Source: Hydrogenophilus thermoluteolus
GTDB lineage: Bacteria; Pseudomonadota; Gammaproteobacteria; Burkholderiales; Rhodocyclaceae
DNA: 64,000 bases
Reading direction: 5' to 3'
NCBI RefSeq assembly: GCF_003574215.1
Contig: NZ_AP018558.1
Coordinates: 1,821,501-1,885,500, forward strand
In this document: piece after piece, positions 31,853 to 41,334 of the stretch
How positions within the stretch are numbered: position 1 is the first letter of the stretch
Layout of the letters: the number at the start of each line of letters is the position of its first letter
Made by a program: the position numbers and the translations under genes
The notes under the pieces: model-generated
What the model was told of the DNA's origin: nothing
The model's database searches: none
The model's input: only the letters and a program-made list of their open reading frames with translations

Positions 31853-32911
31853 ATGTATAGAAACGAACACGACCGCGGCGCCCCCACGCGCCGCCATTTT
31901 CTCGCCTATTGTGCGCAGTGGTTGGGCGCGCTGGCAACCCTGCCGCTTGCGAACCCATCGCGCGCACAAGCCCAGCGCACGCCACAACCCCTCATCGTCG
32001 CGAGTCACCCGATCGTTGCCGACTGGGTACGCAATCTGCTTGGCACGCACGCGGCGGTGCAGGCGATCGCACAACCCCAACAAGATCTGCACAGCATCAC
32101 GCTGCACCCTGCGCATCTTCCCCTTCTGCGGCAAGCGGTGACCATCGTCACGATGGGGCTGGGCACCGAGACCGCGTTCGTGCGCGACTGCGCTCGACTC
32201 GTACCCGACACCCCGCGCCTTGCGCTTGGCGATCTGCTTGCGCCGCAACGGCGCTTGCTCCGTCCCACCGGCATCGCGCCCGACCACGATCACGATCACG
32301 ATCACGCCGATAGCCATGACCACACACAGGATCGCGATCCCGACAACACGCTGGAGCACGGCCAGCACGACGATCACGCAACCCAATACGATCCCCACTT
32401 TTGGCTCGATCCCGAACGGGTTGCCGAGGCCCTAGCGCAAGCACTCCCAAACCTCATCACCCGCATCCCCAGCGCGCAGCAGTCGATCACCGCGCACGCG
32501 CACCCTTACCTGGAGGCGCTGCGCGCGCTGGCCGCGGACGGGCGTACCCGTCTGGCCGACCTGCCCGCCACGCACCGCAAGGCGTTCGTGCTGCACGACG
32601 CCTACCGCTACCTCAACGCCGCGTTCGGTGTCGAACTGATCGGTATCGACACCGTGGTGCCGCACGGCGAGGTCACTGCGCAACGCCTGCTCGAACTCAA
32701 GGCACGCGCAGCACGCGAAGGAATTCGCATCCTCTTCACCGAAGCCCATCGCACGAGCCGGGTGGCGCAAACTTTCGCACAGCGCCTGGGCCTTGCCGTC
32801 GCGGGTCCCCTCTACGCCGAAACCTTTGCGCCCTCTCCTGGGCCCGCGACCTATCTCGATCTGATGCGTCACAACCTGGCGACGATCGCCGCCGCGCTGC
32901 GCACTCAGTGA
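31853..32911 (+). CDS. znuA: zinc ABC transporter substrate-binding protein
   Basis: Periplasmic zinc receptor of the cluster A-I family, 352 residues. The N-terminus has a twin-arginine-like motif (TRRHFLAY, 12-19) before a hydrophobic stretch ending AQA, so export may be by Tat; this is unusual for ZnuA. Zinc ligands appear as H80 (DLHSITLHP), H182 (DPHFWLDP) and the later LHDAYRYL. A histidine-rich loop at about 144-176 contains nine His with Asp, a hallmark of ZnuA. The first ATG at 31814 lacks a ribosome site; the one at 31853 follows GGGAG by eight bases and is used. Confidence 0.9.
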   Translation: MYRNEHDRGAPTRRHFLAYCAQWLGALATLPLANPSRAQAQRTPQPLIVASHPIVADWVRNLLGTHAAVQAIAQPQQDLHSITLHPAHLPLLRQAVTIVTMGLGTETAFVRDCARLVPDTPRLALGDLLAPQRRLLRPTGIAPDHDHDHDHADSHDHTQDRDPDNTLEHGQHDDHATQYDPHFWLDPERVAEALAQALPNLITRIPSAQQSITAHAHPYLEALRALAADGRTRLADLPATHRKAFVLHDAYRYLNAAFGVELIGIDTVVPHGEVTAQRLLELKARAAREGIRILFTEAHRTSRVAQTFAQRLGLAVAGPLYAETFAPSPGPATYLDLMRHNLATIAAALRTQ

Positions 32912-33020
32912 GCGCGCGCGAACCCTTTCGCGACGCGCGCACGAACGCAGAGCCCGGGGTGCGGGAACCGTGGCGATCTTTTGCTATCCTATCGGCAACC
33001 CGATTCGATCGAGAAACCCG

Positions 33021-34709
33021 ATGACGCTTCGCGCGCTCTTGACTTTGTTATCGACTGCTCTGCCCTTGGCGTACGCCCCGTTTGCTGTAGCGCAAGGCGA
33101 CACCGTGTCAGCACCTGCGCCATCCGCCGCACCCGACGCTGCATCGGAGATTCGTGTCGAGCCGTTGCGCACCCCGCTCGACGGCGATTTCGTCTTCGCG
33201 TGGCTCGTCGGGGAATTGGCGCTCCGAAACGGGCAGTGGGGGCAAGCGCTCGAAGCCTACGAGCGCGCGGCCGAAGCGCAACCGATCCCCGCCGTGCTCG
33301 ACCGCTGGGCGCAAACCGCGCTCCTGGCGGGCGACGCGGTCCAGTTCGAACGCATCCTCACGCTTTGGCAATGGCTTGCGCCGGACGACGCGCGGCTTCA
33401 GCAACTCGCTGCGCACCGCGAACGGCTGAACGCCCGTTTCGAAGCGCAGATCAGCGAACGGATCGCCGAGATCCTGAAAAAGGACCCCGAGCAGCGCGAA
33501 CGCAATCTGCTGGGGCTTCCCGCTGCGTTGGCCGAGTTGGGTAACCCGACGCAGATCCTGCGCTTGATCGAAAAAGCGGTCGCGCCCTACCGCGACGAGC
33601 CGGCGGCACACCTGATCGTCAGCGAGGCCGCACGGCAAGCGGGTGACCTCGACCGCGCGTGGGCTGCCGCGCAAGCGGCGGTGGCGTTGCGTCCCGACTG
33701 GCCACCGGCGCTCGCGCAACTCGCGCAGGTGGCGCTCGACCGTTTTGCTCCGGAACTGGCGATTCCGATCCTCGCGCCAGCGCAGGAACGCCAACCCGAA
33801 GCGCTCACCGTTACCTTGGCGCTCGCGGCATTGCTCGCCGAAACCGATCACCCGGAGCGAGCGGTTGCGCTGCTTGCGCCGTGGGTCGAGCGCGGTGTGA
33901 CCGATCCCCGGCTGATCGACGCGCTGGCAACTTTTGGGGCGCAAGGGATCGAACCCGAACAGTGTGCTCGGTGGCTTTTGCGCCTTGCCAAAGAGCGCCC
34001 GGAAGCGCGCCTCAAAGCGGCACAACTGTGGCTTGCCCGCGAACAACCGCGGCGCGCCCTTCGCCTCCTCGACCCACGCGCGCTGCCTGACGAACTCGCC
34101 GAATCAGCGGCCGCGCTTACCGCGCAAGCGCTGGCACGGCTGGGACGCGTCGATGAGGCACTCTCGCGCTTGGAAGCACACGCCCCCCTCTCAGGCGTGG
34201 ATGCGGCACTGCGTGAAGCACGCCTGTGGCAAGAGGCCAAGCAGTGGGAAGCGTCGCGCGCTGTGCTCATCGACGCGCTCGCGACGTTTGGCGATGTGCC
34301 GCAACTCCTCTACGACTATGCGATCCTGCTTGAACGCATGGGCGCGCGCGACAGCGCCGAAGGGTATTTGCGTAAGCTTTTGGCGATGCGGCCATTCGAC
34401 GTCCATGCGATCAACGCGCTCGGCTACCTGCTTGCCGACGCGAACCGGTCGCTCGACGAAGCCGAACGGTTGCTGCGCATGGCGCGCGCCCTCAAGCCGA
34501 ACGACGGGTTCATCATGGACAGCGAAGGGTGGCTACGCTTCCGTCAAGGAGATTATTCGTCTGCGCGTCGGCTGATCGAAGCCGCGTGGCGGCGCGCGCC
34601 AGACCCGGAAATCGGCGATCACCTCGTCGCCGTGTACCAAGCGCTTGGCGACGAAGCGCGTGCCGCTGCGTGGCGCAAACGCCTGGCGCGGCAATTTCCG
34701 GGGCGCTAA
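33021..34709 (+). CDS. tetratricopeptide-repeat lipoprotein-region protein
   Basis: A 562-residue exported TPR protein. A Sec signal (hydrophobic stretch about 5-22, ending FAVAQ) is followed by roughly ten helical repeats; clear units are RNGQWGQALEAYERAAEAQP and, at the C-terminus, NALGYLLADANRSLDEAERL and DSEGWLRFRQGDYSSA. The C-terminal block is the one found in the TPR protein that precedes lolB in many Betaproteobacteria. That neighbour is here displaced: the Mrp operon starts three bases after the stop. TATCCT at 32985-32990 with an upstream TG could be its -10. Role unknown, probably envelope-related. Confidence 0.8.
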   Translation: MTLRALLTLLSTALPLAYAPFAVAQGDTVSAPAPSAAPDAASEIRVEPLRTPLDGDFVFAWLVGELALRNGQWGQALEAYERAAEAQPIPAVLDRWAQTALLAGDAVQFERILTLWQWLAPDDARLQQLAAHRERLNARFEAQISERIAEILKKDPEQRERNLLGLPAALAELGNPTQILRLIEKAVAPYRDEPAAHLIVSEAARQAGDLDRAWAAAQAAVALRPDWPPALAQLAQVALDRFAPELAIPILAPAQERQPEALTVTLALAALLAETDHPERAVALLAPWVERGVTDPRLIDALATFGAQGIEPEQCARWLLRLAKERPEARLKAAQLWLAREQPRRALRLLDPRALPDELAESAAALTAQALARLGRVDEALSRLEAHAPLSGVDAALREARLWQEAKQWEASRAVLIDALATFGDVPQLLYDYAILLERMGARDSAEGYLRKLLAMRPFDVHAINALGYLLADANRSLDEAERLLRMARALKPNDGFIMDSEGWLRFRQGDYSSARRLIEAAWRRAPDPEIGDHLVAVYQALGDEARAAAWRKRLARQFPGR

Positions 34710-34712
34710 CCG

Positions 34713-37523
34713 ATGCTGACGTTGGTCATTGTCCTCCCTCTGCTTTTCGGCACCGCGGCGTGCGCGTGGGCGGGGGCGCGGTTTGGGAAACGGGCCGCGG
34801 CTGTCAGTGCCGCTGCAGTCGCGATACTGGCGCTGGGCCTGTTGCTGACCCTAGCGGCACCCATCTGGGCGGGGGGTGCCGTGACCGAAGCGGCGCAGTG
34901 GGTCCCCTCACTGGGGCTCAACTGGCAACTGCGCGCCGACGCGTTGAGCCTCTTCTTTGCTACGTTGATCCTGGCAATCGGGCTTTTGGTGATCACCTAC
35001 GCCAGCTACTACCTCGGCCCCACAGATCCGCCCGGGAAGTTCTACGCGACGTTGATGCTCTTCATGGCCGCGATGCTCGGGATCGTGCTCGCGGACAACC
35101 TGCTGCTGCTCATCGTCTTCTGGGAGCTCACCAGCCTTTCGTCGTTTCTCTTGGTCGGCTACTGGAACGAGCAGACGCAAGCGCGGCGCGGCGCAAGACA
35201 AGCGCTGATCGTCACCGGTGTAGGCGGTGTGGTTCTGGCGGCTGGCGCGCTGCTCCTAGGCGAAATCGGCGGCACCCACCAGATCAGCGCGTTGCTCGCG
35301 CAAGGTGGCGCGTTGCAGAATCATCCGCTCTTTTCGTGGGCGCTCGTCATGGTGCTGATCGGGGCCGTCACCAAAAGCGCGCAGTTTCCGTTCCACTTCT
35401 GGCTGCCCGACGCCATGGCCGCCCCGACGCCCGTTTCGGCGTACCTCCATTCGGCGACGATGGTCAAAGCGGGGCTCTTCCTCCTGCTGCGTCTGCACCC
35501 ACTTTTTGCCGGTTCGAGCCTATTCGAAATGATCGCATTACCGGTCGGTTTGGCAACCCTGACGCTCGGCGCCGTCATCGCAATTTTCAAACACGACCTC
35601 AAGGGGCTCCTTGCCTATTCGACGATCAGCCACTTGGGGTTGATCATGACGATGATCGGTCTGGGTACCGTCGAAGGGGTGGTCGTGGCGGTCTTGCACA
35701 TCTTCAACCACGCGTTGTTCAAAGCAGCCCTCTTCATGAGTGCCGGAATCGTCGACCACGAAACGGGGTCACGTGATTTGCGCCACGTAAACGGCATGAT
35801 GCGCTATCTACCGTGGACCGGTCTCTTTGCGATCATCGCCGCAGCGGCGATGGCTGGAATCCCCTTTTTCAACGGTTTCCTGTCCAAAGAGCTCTTCTTC
35901 ACCGCGACACTCACCGCGCCCCACCCGCTCGTCCCGATCCTCGCAACGGCTGCGGCAGCCGCAAGCGTCGCCTACTCGTTCCGTTTCATTCACGATACCT
36001 TTTTCAACGGCGAACCGGGGCCACTACCCAACCCCCACCCGCACGAACCGGCGTGGGGCATGCGGGCGCCCGTGGTGCTCCTTGCGCTCCTTTGCGTCCT
36101 CTTCGGGGTGATGCCGTGGCTCGCCGAGCCGCTGATCACGCGGGTTGCCACGGCGGCGGCCGGGGCAGCCGTGCCGGAACTTCACTTAGCGTTGTGGCAC
36201 CATCCCGGGCTTCACGTCGCAATGAGCGGACTTGCGCTCGTCGGGGGCGGCATCGCGTACGCCCTTTTGATGACCAACCGCTTCCTCCATCGACTCGATA
36301 TCGACCGTCTCTTCGGACGCCGCGCTGGCCGCTGGCTCTTTGCCGCTGCAATCGCTCGATTGGTGCGCGCCGCGGCTTGGATCACTCGCCGTACCGACAC
36401 CGGCTCGCTCACCGTGATCGTTGCGCTCGTCTGGATGAGCGCGCTCGCGCTCCTCTATTTCACCGTACCATGGCCGAAAACGGTTAACACCCCAGCAGTC
36501 CCGGAACCTTCGTTCGCGACACTGCTCGTTGCGTTCCCGCTCTGGTTGCTCGTCGCGCTTTCGGCGGGTGCGCTGCTCTTCTGGCATGCGCGCCGAACCG
36601 TCGCGGTGCTTCTGACCGGCGTGATCGGACTGGTGAGCGCCGTGGCGTTTGCCCTGCTGTCCGCGCCCGATCTGGCGATGACGCAGATCGCCGTCGAAGT
36701 GGTGAGCACCGTGTTGCTGTTCCTTGCGCTCTCGTTCCTACCCAAACGCACCCCGGCGATCCCGTTTCGGCGACGCTTCCTGCGCGGTGCGATCGCCGTC
36801 GCTGCGGGTGTCACCGTCGGCGTGTTGGCTTGGTGGCTGCTGGTGACGCCGCGCGAATCGATCAGTTGGTACTTCTTGGCCGAGGCGCTTCCCGGCGGAG
36901 GCGGCCGCAACGTCGTCAATGTGATTCTCGTCGATTTCCGCGGCTACGATACCTTTGGCGAGATCACCGTGCTCGGGGTCGCCGCGTTGGGCGCGTGGGC
37001 GCTCTTTGTCGGCGCGTCACGGGCACAGGATCGCGCCCGACGGACACCACAGTGGATCGAACCCCATTCCCACCTTCTGCGCGTCGCAACGACCGTGATG
37101 CTGCCCGCGGCGCTTCTTTTGAGCATCTATCTGTTCTTGCGCGGCCATAACCAACCGGGCGGCGGGTTCATCGCCGGGTTGGTCACCGCTGCAGCGCTTC
37201 TGCTCGTCTATCTCGCGCACGGGTTTGCCGCGGCAAACCAATTCGTGCGCGCCCAAGACGGTTGGCGGTTCGCACGCACGGTGGGCGCTGGGATCGCGAT
37301 CGCAGCCGCCACGGGCGCCGCTGCGTGGGCGTTTGGACGCCCCTTCCTCACCAGCGCACACGGTCACCCACACCTGCCGCTCTTAGGCGAACTCCCGCTT
37401 GCCTCGGCAGCACTCTTCGACCTTGGCGTCTATGTCACGGTGGTCGGGGCAACGCTGTTGCTCCTTGCCACTTTGGCTGCGGGTCGCCGCAATGACCGCA
37501 AAACCGAGGAGATCGAACGATGA
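34713..37523 (+). CDS. mrpA: Mrp-type Na+/H+ antiporter subunit A fused to subunit B
   Basis: Large membrane subunit of the multi-subunit cation/proton antiporter related to complex I subunits. Of 936 residues, about 1-520 are an NuoL-like proton channel (ELTSLSSFLLVGYWNEQT, HSATMVKAGLFLLLRLHPLF, AYSTISHLGL), followed by the MrpA C-terminal region (about 600-780, with DLAMTQIAVEVVSTVL and NVVNVILVDFRGYDTFGE). From about 790 the MrpB domain follows (SIYLFLRGHNQPGGGFIAGL). There is no separate mrpB, so this is the group 2 (PhaAB-type) fusion. It overlaps mrpC by four bases. Confidence 0.94.
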   Translation: MLTLVIVLPLLFGTAACAWAGARFGKRAAAVSAAAVAILALGLLLTLAAPIWAGGAVTEAAQWVPSLGLNWQLRADALSLFFATLILAIGLLVITYASYYLGPTDPPGKFYATLMLFMAAMLGIVLADNLLLLIVFWELTSLSSFLLVGYWNEQTQARRGARQALIVTGVGGVVLAAGALLLGEIGGTHQISALLAQGGALQNHPLFSWALVMVLIGAVTKSAQFPFHFWLPDAMAAPTPVSAYLHSATMVKAGLFLLLRLHPLFAGSSLFEMIALPVGLATLTLGAVIAIFKHDLKGLLAYSTISHLGLIMTMIGLGTVEGVVVAVLHIFNHALFKAALFMSAGIVDHETGSRDLRHVNGMMRYLPWTGLFAIIAAAAMAGIPFFNGFLSKELFFTATLTAPHPLVPILATAAAAASVAYSFRFIHDTFFNGEPGPLPNPHPHEPAWGMRAPVVLLALLCVLFGVMPWLAEPLITRVATAAAGAAVPELHLALWHHPGLHVAMSGLALVGGGIAYALLMTNRFLHRLDIDRLFGRRAGRWLFAAAIARLVRAAAWITRRTDTGSLTVIVALVWMSALALLYFTVPWPKTVNTPAVPEPSFATLLVAFPLWLLVALSAGALLFWHARRTVAVLLTGVIGLVSAVAFALLSAPDLAMTQIAVEVVSTVLLFLALSFLPKRTPAIPFRRRFLRGAIAVAAGVTVGVLAWWLLVTPRESISWYFLAEALPGGGGRNVVNVILVDFRGYDTFGEITVLGVAALGAWALFVGASRAQDRARRTPQWIEPHSHLLRVATTVMLPAALLLSIYLFLRGHNQPGGGFIAGLVTAAALLLVYLAHGFAAANQFVRAQDGWRFARTVGAGIAIAAATGAAAWAFGRPFLTSAHGHPHLPLLGELPLASAALFDLGVYVTVVGATLLLLATLAAGRRNDRKTEEIER

Positions 37524-37870
37524 CGCTGGAAGGATTGGTTGCTTCGGCGATTGGGATCGTCACCACCGTAGCCGTCTACCTGCTCTTGCAACCGCGCGCG
37601 TTTGCCACGGCATTGGGCTTGACACTGCTCAGTTACGCGGTCAATATGTTCATTTTCGTCGCGGGTGGGCTCTGGATCGACGCACCCCCTGTTCTCGACG
37701 CGGGCCGCCGACTTAGTGCCGACCCGCTACCACAAGCGCTGATCCTGACCGCGATCGTGATCGGCTTTGCCACCACCGCTTATCTGCTTGCGTTGGCGGT
37801 TCGCCGTTTTGCGGTCACGGGTGACGAGCGCACGCACCTTACCCCGAAGCACACGGAGGACGCGCGGTGA
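37520..37870 (+). CDS. mrpC: Mrp antiporter subunit C
   Basis: NuoK-like small subunit, 116 residues with three helices. The middle helix has LGLTLLSYAVNMFIFVAGGL and the third the family stretch DPLPQALILTAIVIGFATTA, matching MnhC/MrpC. Four-base overlaps at both ends place it tightly between subunits A and D. Confidence 0.93.
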   Translation: MTLEGLVASAIGIVTTVAVYLLLQPRAFATALGLTLLSYAVNMFIFVAGGLWIDAPPVLDAGRRLSADPLPQALILTAIVIGFATTAYLLALAVRRFAVTGDERTHLTPKHTEDAR

Positions 37871-39504
37871 GCAACGCTGCAACCGCCCTCTTCACCCATT
37901 TACCGATCCTGCTGATCGTTTGGCCGCTGGGGTGGGGGATCCTTTTGCTCCTCGGCGCTGCGCGCAGCAGCGACCATCCGCCGGGGAGCGACCACCCCGA
38001 AACGTCGTTACGCCGCGAGCGCTGGCTCAGTTTGAGCGGTGCGGCGATCACCCTGCTGGGGGCGTCGCTGCTTTCCTGGGATGCCGCGCACGGTGCGATT
38101 CGCGTCTATTCGTTGGGCGACTGGCCCGCGCCATTTGGAATCGCGTTGGTCTCGGATCGCCTGTCCGCTCTTTTTCTGCTGCTCACCGCTGTGGTCGCGG
38201 GTAGTGCCTTGGCGTTTGCGATCGGCAGTTGGGACCACCGCGGTCGGGCCTTCCACCCCCTGTTCCATATCCAATGGGCTGGACTCAACGGCGCGTTCCT
38301 CACGGGCGACATTTTCAACCTCTTCGTCTTTTTCGAAGTACTGTTGATCGCCTCGTACGCGTTGCTCACCCACGGTCTTGGACAGGCACGCTTGCGGGTC
38401 GCGTTTGGGTATGTGGTCGTAAACCTCACCGCATCGTCACTCTTTCTCTTGGGGTTAGCGCTCATCTACGGCGCTTACGGTAGCCTCAACCTTGCCGATC
38501 TTGCGCAACGCACGGTGGCGCTTGCCCCGCAACCCCTCTTTTTGGCGCGCGCGGGTGCCACACTGCTGCTCGTCGTCTTTGCGATCAAGGCCGCTGCCGC
38601 ACCACTCTATCTGTGGCTTCCCACAGCGTACAGTGCGGCGTCACCGCCCGTTGCCGCGCTCTTTGCAATCATGACCAAGGTCGGCATCTACGCGATCATT
38701 CGCGTCCATTGGGCGGTCTGGGGCGGTGAGTCGGGCGTTTTGGGTAGCGCGGCGTTTGCGTTGCTGCTTCCCGTAGCGATCGTCACGGGATTGCTGGGTG
38801 TTGCCGGGGCGCTTGCGGCCCGCACCCTTTCGCGGCAGATCGCGTTCTTGACCGTCGCGTCGGTGGGCACGATCCTCATCGGCGTCGCGTTGGCCACCCC
38901 GAAGGGAATCGCTGCCGCACTCTTTTACCTCGTCCACAGCACGGTCACCGTCACGCTCCTTTTTTTGGTCGTTGCGCTGGTCGCCGCACAACGGGGTGAA
39001 ATCGGGGACGTGATCCAACCTGCGCCTGCGTTGCGCGATCCGGTTGCGCTCGGTCTCCTCATGCTGCTCGCTGCCGCTTCTGCGATCGGCATCCCGCCCC
39101 TTCCGGGTTTTTTGGGCAAACTCTACCTGCTGGAAGCGAGCCTGGACCGCCCGGGGCAAGGCGCCGTGTGGCTCACGCTCATCGCAGTGGGCGCACTCAC
39201 ACTGATCGCGCTCGCCCGTGCAGGGGTGACCATCTTTTGGCATAGCCACCCGAAGCGCATCACGGTCTGGCCCGCCGGTGACAGTCGCGTGCTCATGCAG
39301 CCGGTCGTGGCGCTGGTCGTTGTCGTCGCCGCGATGACGCTGTGGGCAGAACCGCTCTACCGCTTCACCTACGCCGCAGCGGTTCAGGCTGCCGACCAGA
39401 CGGCATACGCACGCGTCGTCTTGGAGCGCGTGCACTTTTCGGCCCCGTGGACGCGGCCTTATGACGGCGTCCTTCCCCAGACCGAACCACCGGAGGTGCC
39501 ATGA
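37867..39504 (+). CDS. mrpD: Mrp antiporter subunit D
   Basis: Second NuoL/M/N-like channel subunit. The 545 residues include GAFLTGDIFNLFVFFEVLLI with the conserved Glu (E in FFEVLL), LFAIKAAAAPLYLWLPTAYS-type lysine helix (VVFAIKAAAAPLYLWL) and LAAASAIGIPPLPGFLGKLY. The start is a GTG that overlaps the mrpC stop. Together with A it provides the two proton half-channels. Confidence 0.93.
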   Translation: MSNAATALFTHLPILLIVWPLGWGILLLLGAARSSDHPPGSDHPETSLRRERWLSLSGAAITLLGASLLSWDAAHGAIRVYSLGDWPAPFGIALVSDRLSALFLLLTAVVAGSALAFAIGSWDHRGRAFHPLFHIQWAGLNGAFLTGDIFNLFVFFEVLLIASYALLTHGLGQARLRVAFGYVVVNLTASSLFLLGLALIYGAYGSLNLADLAQRTVALAPQPLFLARAGATLLLVVFAIKAAAAPLYLWLPTAYSAASPPVAALFAIMTKVGIYAIIRVHWAVWGGESGVLGSAAFALLLPVAIVTGLLGVAGALAARTLSRQIAFLTVASVGTILIGVALATPKGIAAALFYLVHSTVTVTLLFLVVALVAAQRGEIGDVIQPAPALRDPVALGLLMLLAAASAIGIPPLPGFLGKLYLLEASLDRPGQGAVWLTLIAVGALTLIALARAGVTIFWHSHPKRITVWPAGDSRVLMQPVVALVVVVAAMTLWAEPLYRFTYAAAVQAADQTAYARVVLERVHFSAPWTRPYDGVLPQTEPPEVP

Positions 39505-40019
39505 CCCCCGCGACGATCCCGCCGCGCTGGTTCCCTGCGCCGATCCTTTCGCTACTCCTGGCTGGCGCGTGGTTGCTGCTCAACCACAGCGCGAGCCCGG
39601 CCCATCTCGTTGCAGCGTGCGTTCTGGGGTGGGGGATTCCGTTTTGGCTTCGACCGCTTTTGGGGACCCGTGCCACCATCCGCTGGCTGCCTGCATTGCG
39701 GTTGGCGGCGATCGTCCTCTGGGATATCGTGGTCTCGAACGTCCGCGTAGCGCGCCTGGCGCTCAGCCCCACCGCCAAACCGCGATCGGCGTGGCTGGTG
39801 TTGCCGCTTCGCACCGATCACGCGCGCGCAAACGCCCTGTTGGCAACGATCGTCACCAACACGCCCGGAACGGTTTCCGTGGCGTTTGCCGAGCGCTCGC
39901 TCCTCATCCATGTACTCGACTGCGCAGACCCAGCGGCAGCGCTCCACGAAATCGATACCCGCTACCAACTGCCGCTCATCGCGATCTTTTCGCTCGATAT
40001 TGAGGAGACGCCCCAATGA
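39501..40019 (+). CDS. mrpE: Mrp antiporter subunit E
   Basis: A 172-residue protein with two or three N-terminal helices and a cytoplasmic C-terminal domain. LRLAAIVLWDIVVSNVRVAR and TDHARANALLATIVTNTPGT are the MnhE/PhaE signatures. Four-base overlaps link it to D and F. Confidence 0.92.
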   Translation: MTPATIPPRWFPAPILSLLLAGAWLLLNHSASPAHLVAACVLGWGIPFWLRPLLGTRATIRWLPALRLAAIVLWDIVVSNVRVARLALSPTAKPRSAWLVLPLRTDHARANALLATIVTNTPGTVSVAFAERSLLIHVLDCADPAAALHEIDTRYQLPLIAIFSLDIEETPQ

Positions 40020-40306
40020 CGCCCGCTTTCTCGCCCTGGCTCAACACGCTGCTCGACGGTGCGCTCTTTGTCCTGATGCTCACCCTCGTTTTGGTCGCCT
40101 GGCGGCTGTGGCGCGGACCGGACGCGGTCGATCGTCTGTTGGCGTTGGACACGCTCTACCTCAACGCCGCGAGCCTGCTTCTGGTTTGGGACCTGCGGCA
40201 CCATACGCCGCTGCTTTTCGAAGCCGCGTTGATGATCACCGCGCTCGGCTTCGTCGGTACCACCGCTGCAGCGCGGTACCTGGCCCGCCACGCCGTGATC
40301 GAATAG
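40016..40306 (+). CDS. mrpF: Mrp antiporter subunit F
   Basis: A 96-residue, three-helix subunit. RLWRGPDAVDRLLALDTLYL is the conserved first loop of MnhF/PhaF and ALGFVGTTAAARYLARHAVIE the typical C-terminus. It starts in the mrpE stop and is separated from mrpG by nine bases that hold GGAGCG. Confidence 0.92.
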   Translation: MTPAFSPWLNTLLDGALFVLMLTLVLVAWRLWRGPDAVDRLLALDTLYLNAASLLLVWDLRHHTPLLFEAALMITALGFVGTTAAARYLARHAVIE

Positions 40307-40315
40307 GAGCGTCGA

Positions 40316-40672
40316 ATGGTTTCGCAAGCGTGGGAATGGCTGATCGCCGGATGCGTGCTCGCCGGTACGTTCTTCACGTTCGTCGGCGCGATCGGCCTCA
40401 ATCGCTTCCGGGACACCTTCCAACGGCTGCACGCGCCCACCAAAGCATCGACGCTGGGGATCGGGATGCTGCTGATCGCGTCGATGATCGCTGCATGGCA
40501 AGAGGGGCGTCCCGGTTTTGCCGAACTCCTCATCACACTCTTCGTCTTCCTCACGGCGCCGGTCTCGGCGAGCCTGCTTGCGCAAGCCGCGATCCGGCGA
40601 CGGTGCAAAGGCGGGCCTCCGGCAAGCGCCGCCCCTGAGACGCCGCAACAGACAGAGAGGGAAGGGCTATGA
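40316..40672 (+). CDS. mrpG: Mrp antiporter subunit G
   Basis: A 118-residue, three-helix subunit with the family pattern FVGAIGLNRFRDTFQRLHAP, then TKASTLGIGMLLIA and LFVFLTAPVSASLLAQAA. The hydrophilic tail (PPASAAPETPQQ) overlaps the lolB start by four bases, so the antiporter operon is read through into the lolB-ispE block. Confidence 0.92.
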   Translation: MVSQAWEWLIAGCVLAGTFFTFVGAIGLNRFRDTFQRLHAPTKASTLGIGMLLIASMIAAWQEGRPGFAELLITLFVFLTAPVSASLLAQAAIRRRCKGGPPASAAPETPQQTEREGL

Positions 40673-41334
40673 ATCGTCAGGGAAGCGACCGGTTAGGCAC
40701 GTCGCTCTTTGGGCTTACGCGGCTGCGGCTTGCCTGGGCGGTGCGCGTCCGCTGGCGCGTGGCGCTGCTTGGATTGCTCGCAACCGGAATCGCCGGCTGC
40801 TCCTCCTTCCCTTCCCCGCCCCCGCGGCGCGTGGACAGCACGTCCCCCGCATCGGTTGCCGCGATACCGGTGCGCTTTTACGTCGAAGGGCGTTTTGCGG
40901 CGCAACACGAAGCGGAAGGGATCTCGGGCCGTTTCGTCTGGCAACGAACCGCACCCCATCAGGAGACGTGGCAACTCATCTCCCCCACGGGAAACGAAGT
41001 CGCACAGCTTACCGTAACCGGCCACGACGCGACGCTCACCGTCCCGGGGCAACCGTCACGCACTGCGCCAAACCCCGAAACGCTCGTCGAACCGCTTCTT
41101 GGTTTTGCCCTTCCGCCGTGGACGACCTGGCGCGCCGCGCTTTGGGGCTGGCGCCCGGTCGATACCAATCCCCCCGCCGTCGAGCCGGTTGCGCACGAGT
41201 CGACACACGCGCTCGGTTGGACCTGGCGGTGGTCTGATCGTGATCCGAACGGGTGGCCACGCCGAATCGAAATCAGCCGCGGCGATACCCGTCTGATACT
41301 CGTCGTCGAGACGCGGCAAGGCAGCGAATCATGA
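40669..41334 (+). CDS. lolB: outer-membrane lipoprotein LolB
   Basis: Receives lipoproteins from LolA and inserts them into the outer membrane. The 221 residues have an unusually long, arginine-rich N-region (about 30 residues) before the hydrophobic core and lipobox ATGIAGC (C44), then the beta-barrel-like domain with FYVEGRFAAQHEAEGISGRF, a W-rich middle (LGFALPPWTTWRAALWGWRP) and PRRIEISRGDTRLILVV. Sequence match is moderate, but the place before ispE is the standard one. Coupled to mrpG and ispE by four-base overlaps. Confidence 0.85.
   Translation: MNRQGSDRLGTSLFGLTRLRLAWAVRVRWRVALLGLLATGIAGCSSFPSPPPRRVDSTSPASVAAIPVRFYVEGRFAAQHEAEGISGRFVWQRTAPHQETWQLISPTGNEVAQLTVTGHDATLTVPGQPSRTAPNPETLVEPLLGFALPPWTTWRAALWGWRPVDTNPPAVEPVAHESTHALGWTWRWSDRDPNGWPRRIEISRGDTRLILVVETRQGSES

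Noticed and set aside
34713..37523. NADH dehydrogenase subunit NuoL instead of MrpA
   Set aside because: The MrpA C-terminal region, the fused MrpB domain and the following mrpC-G genes exclude complex I.
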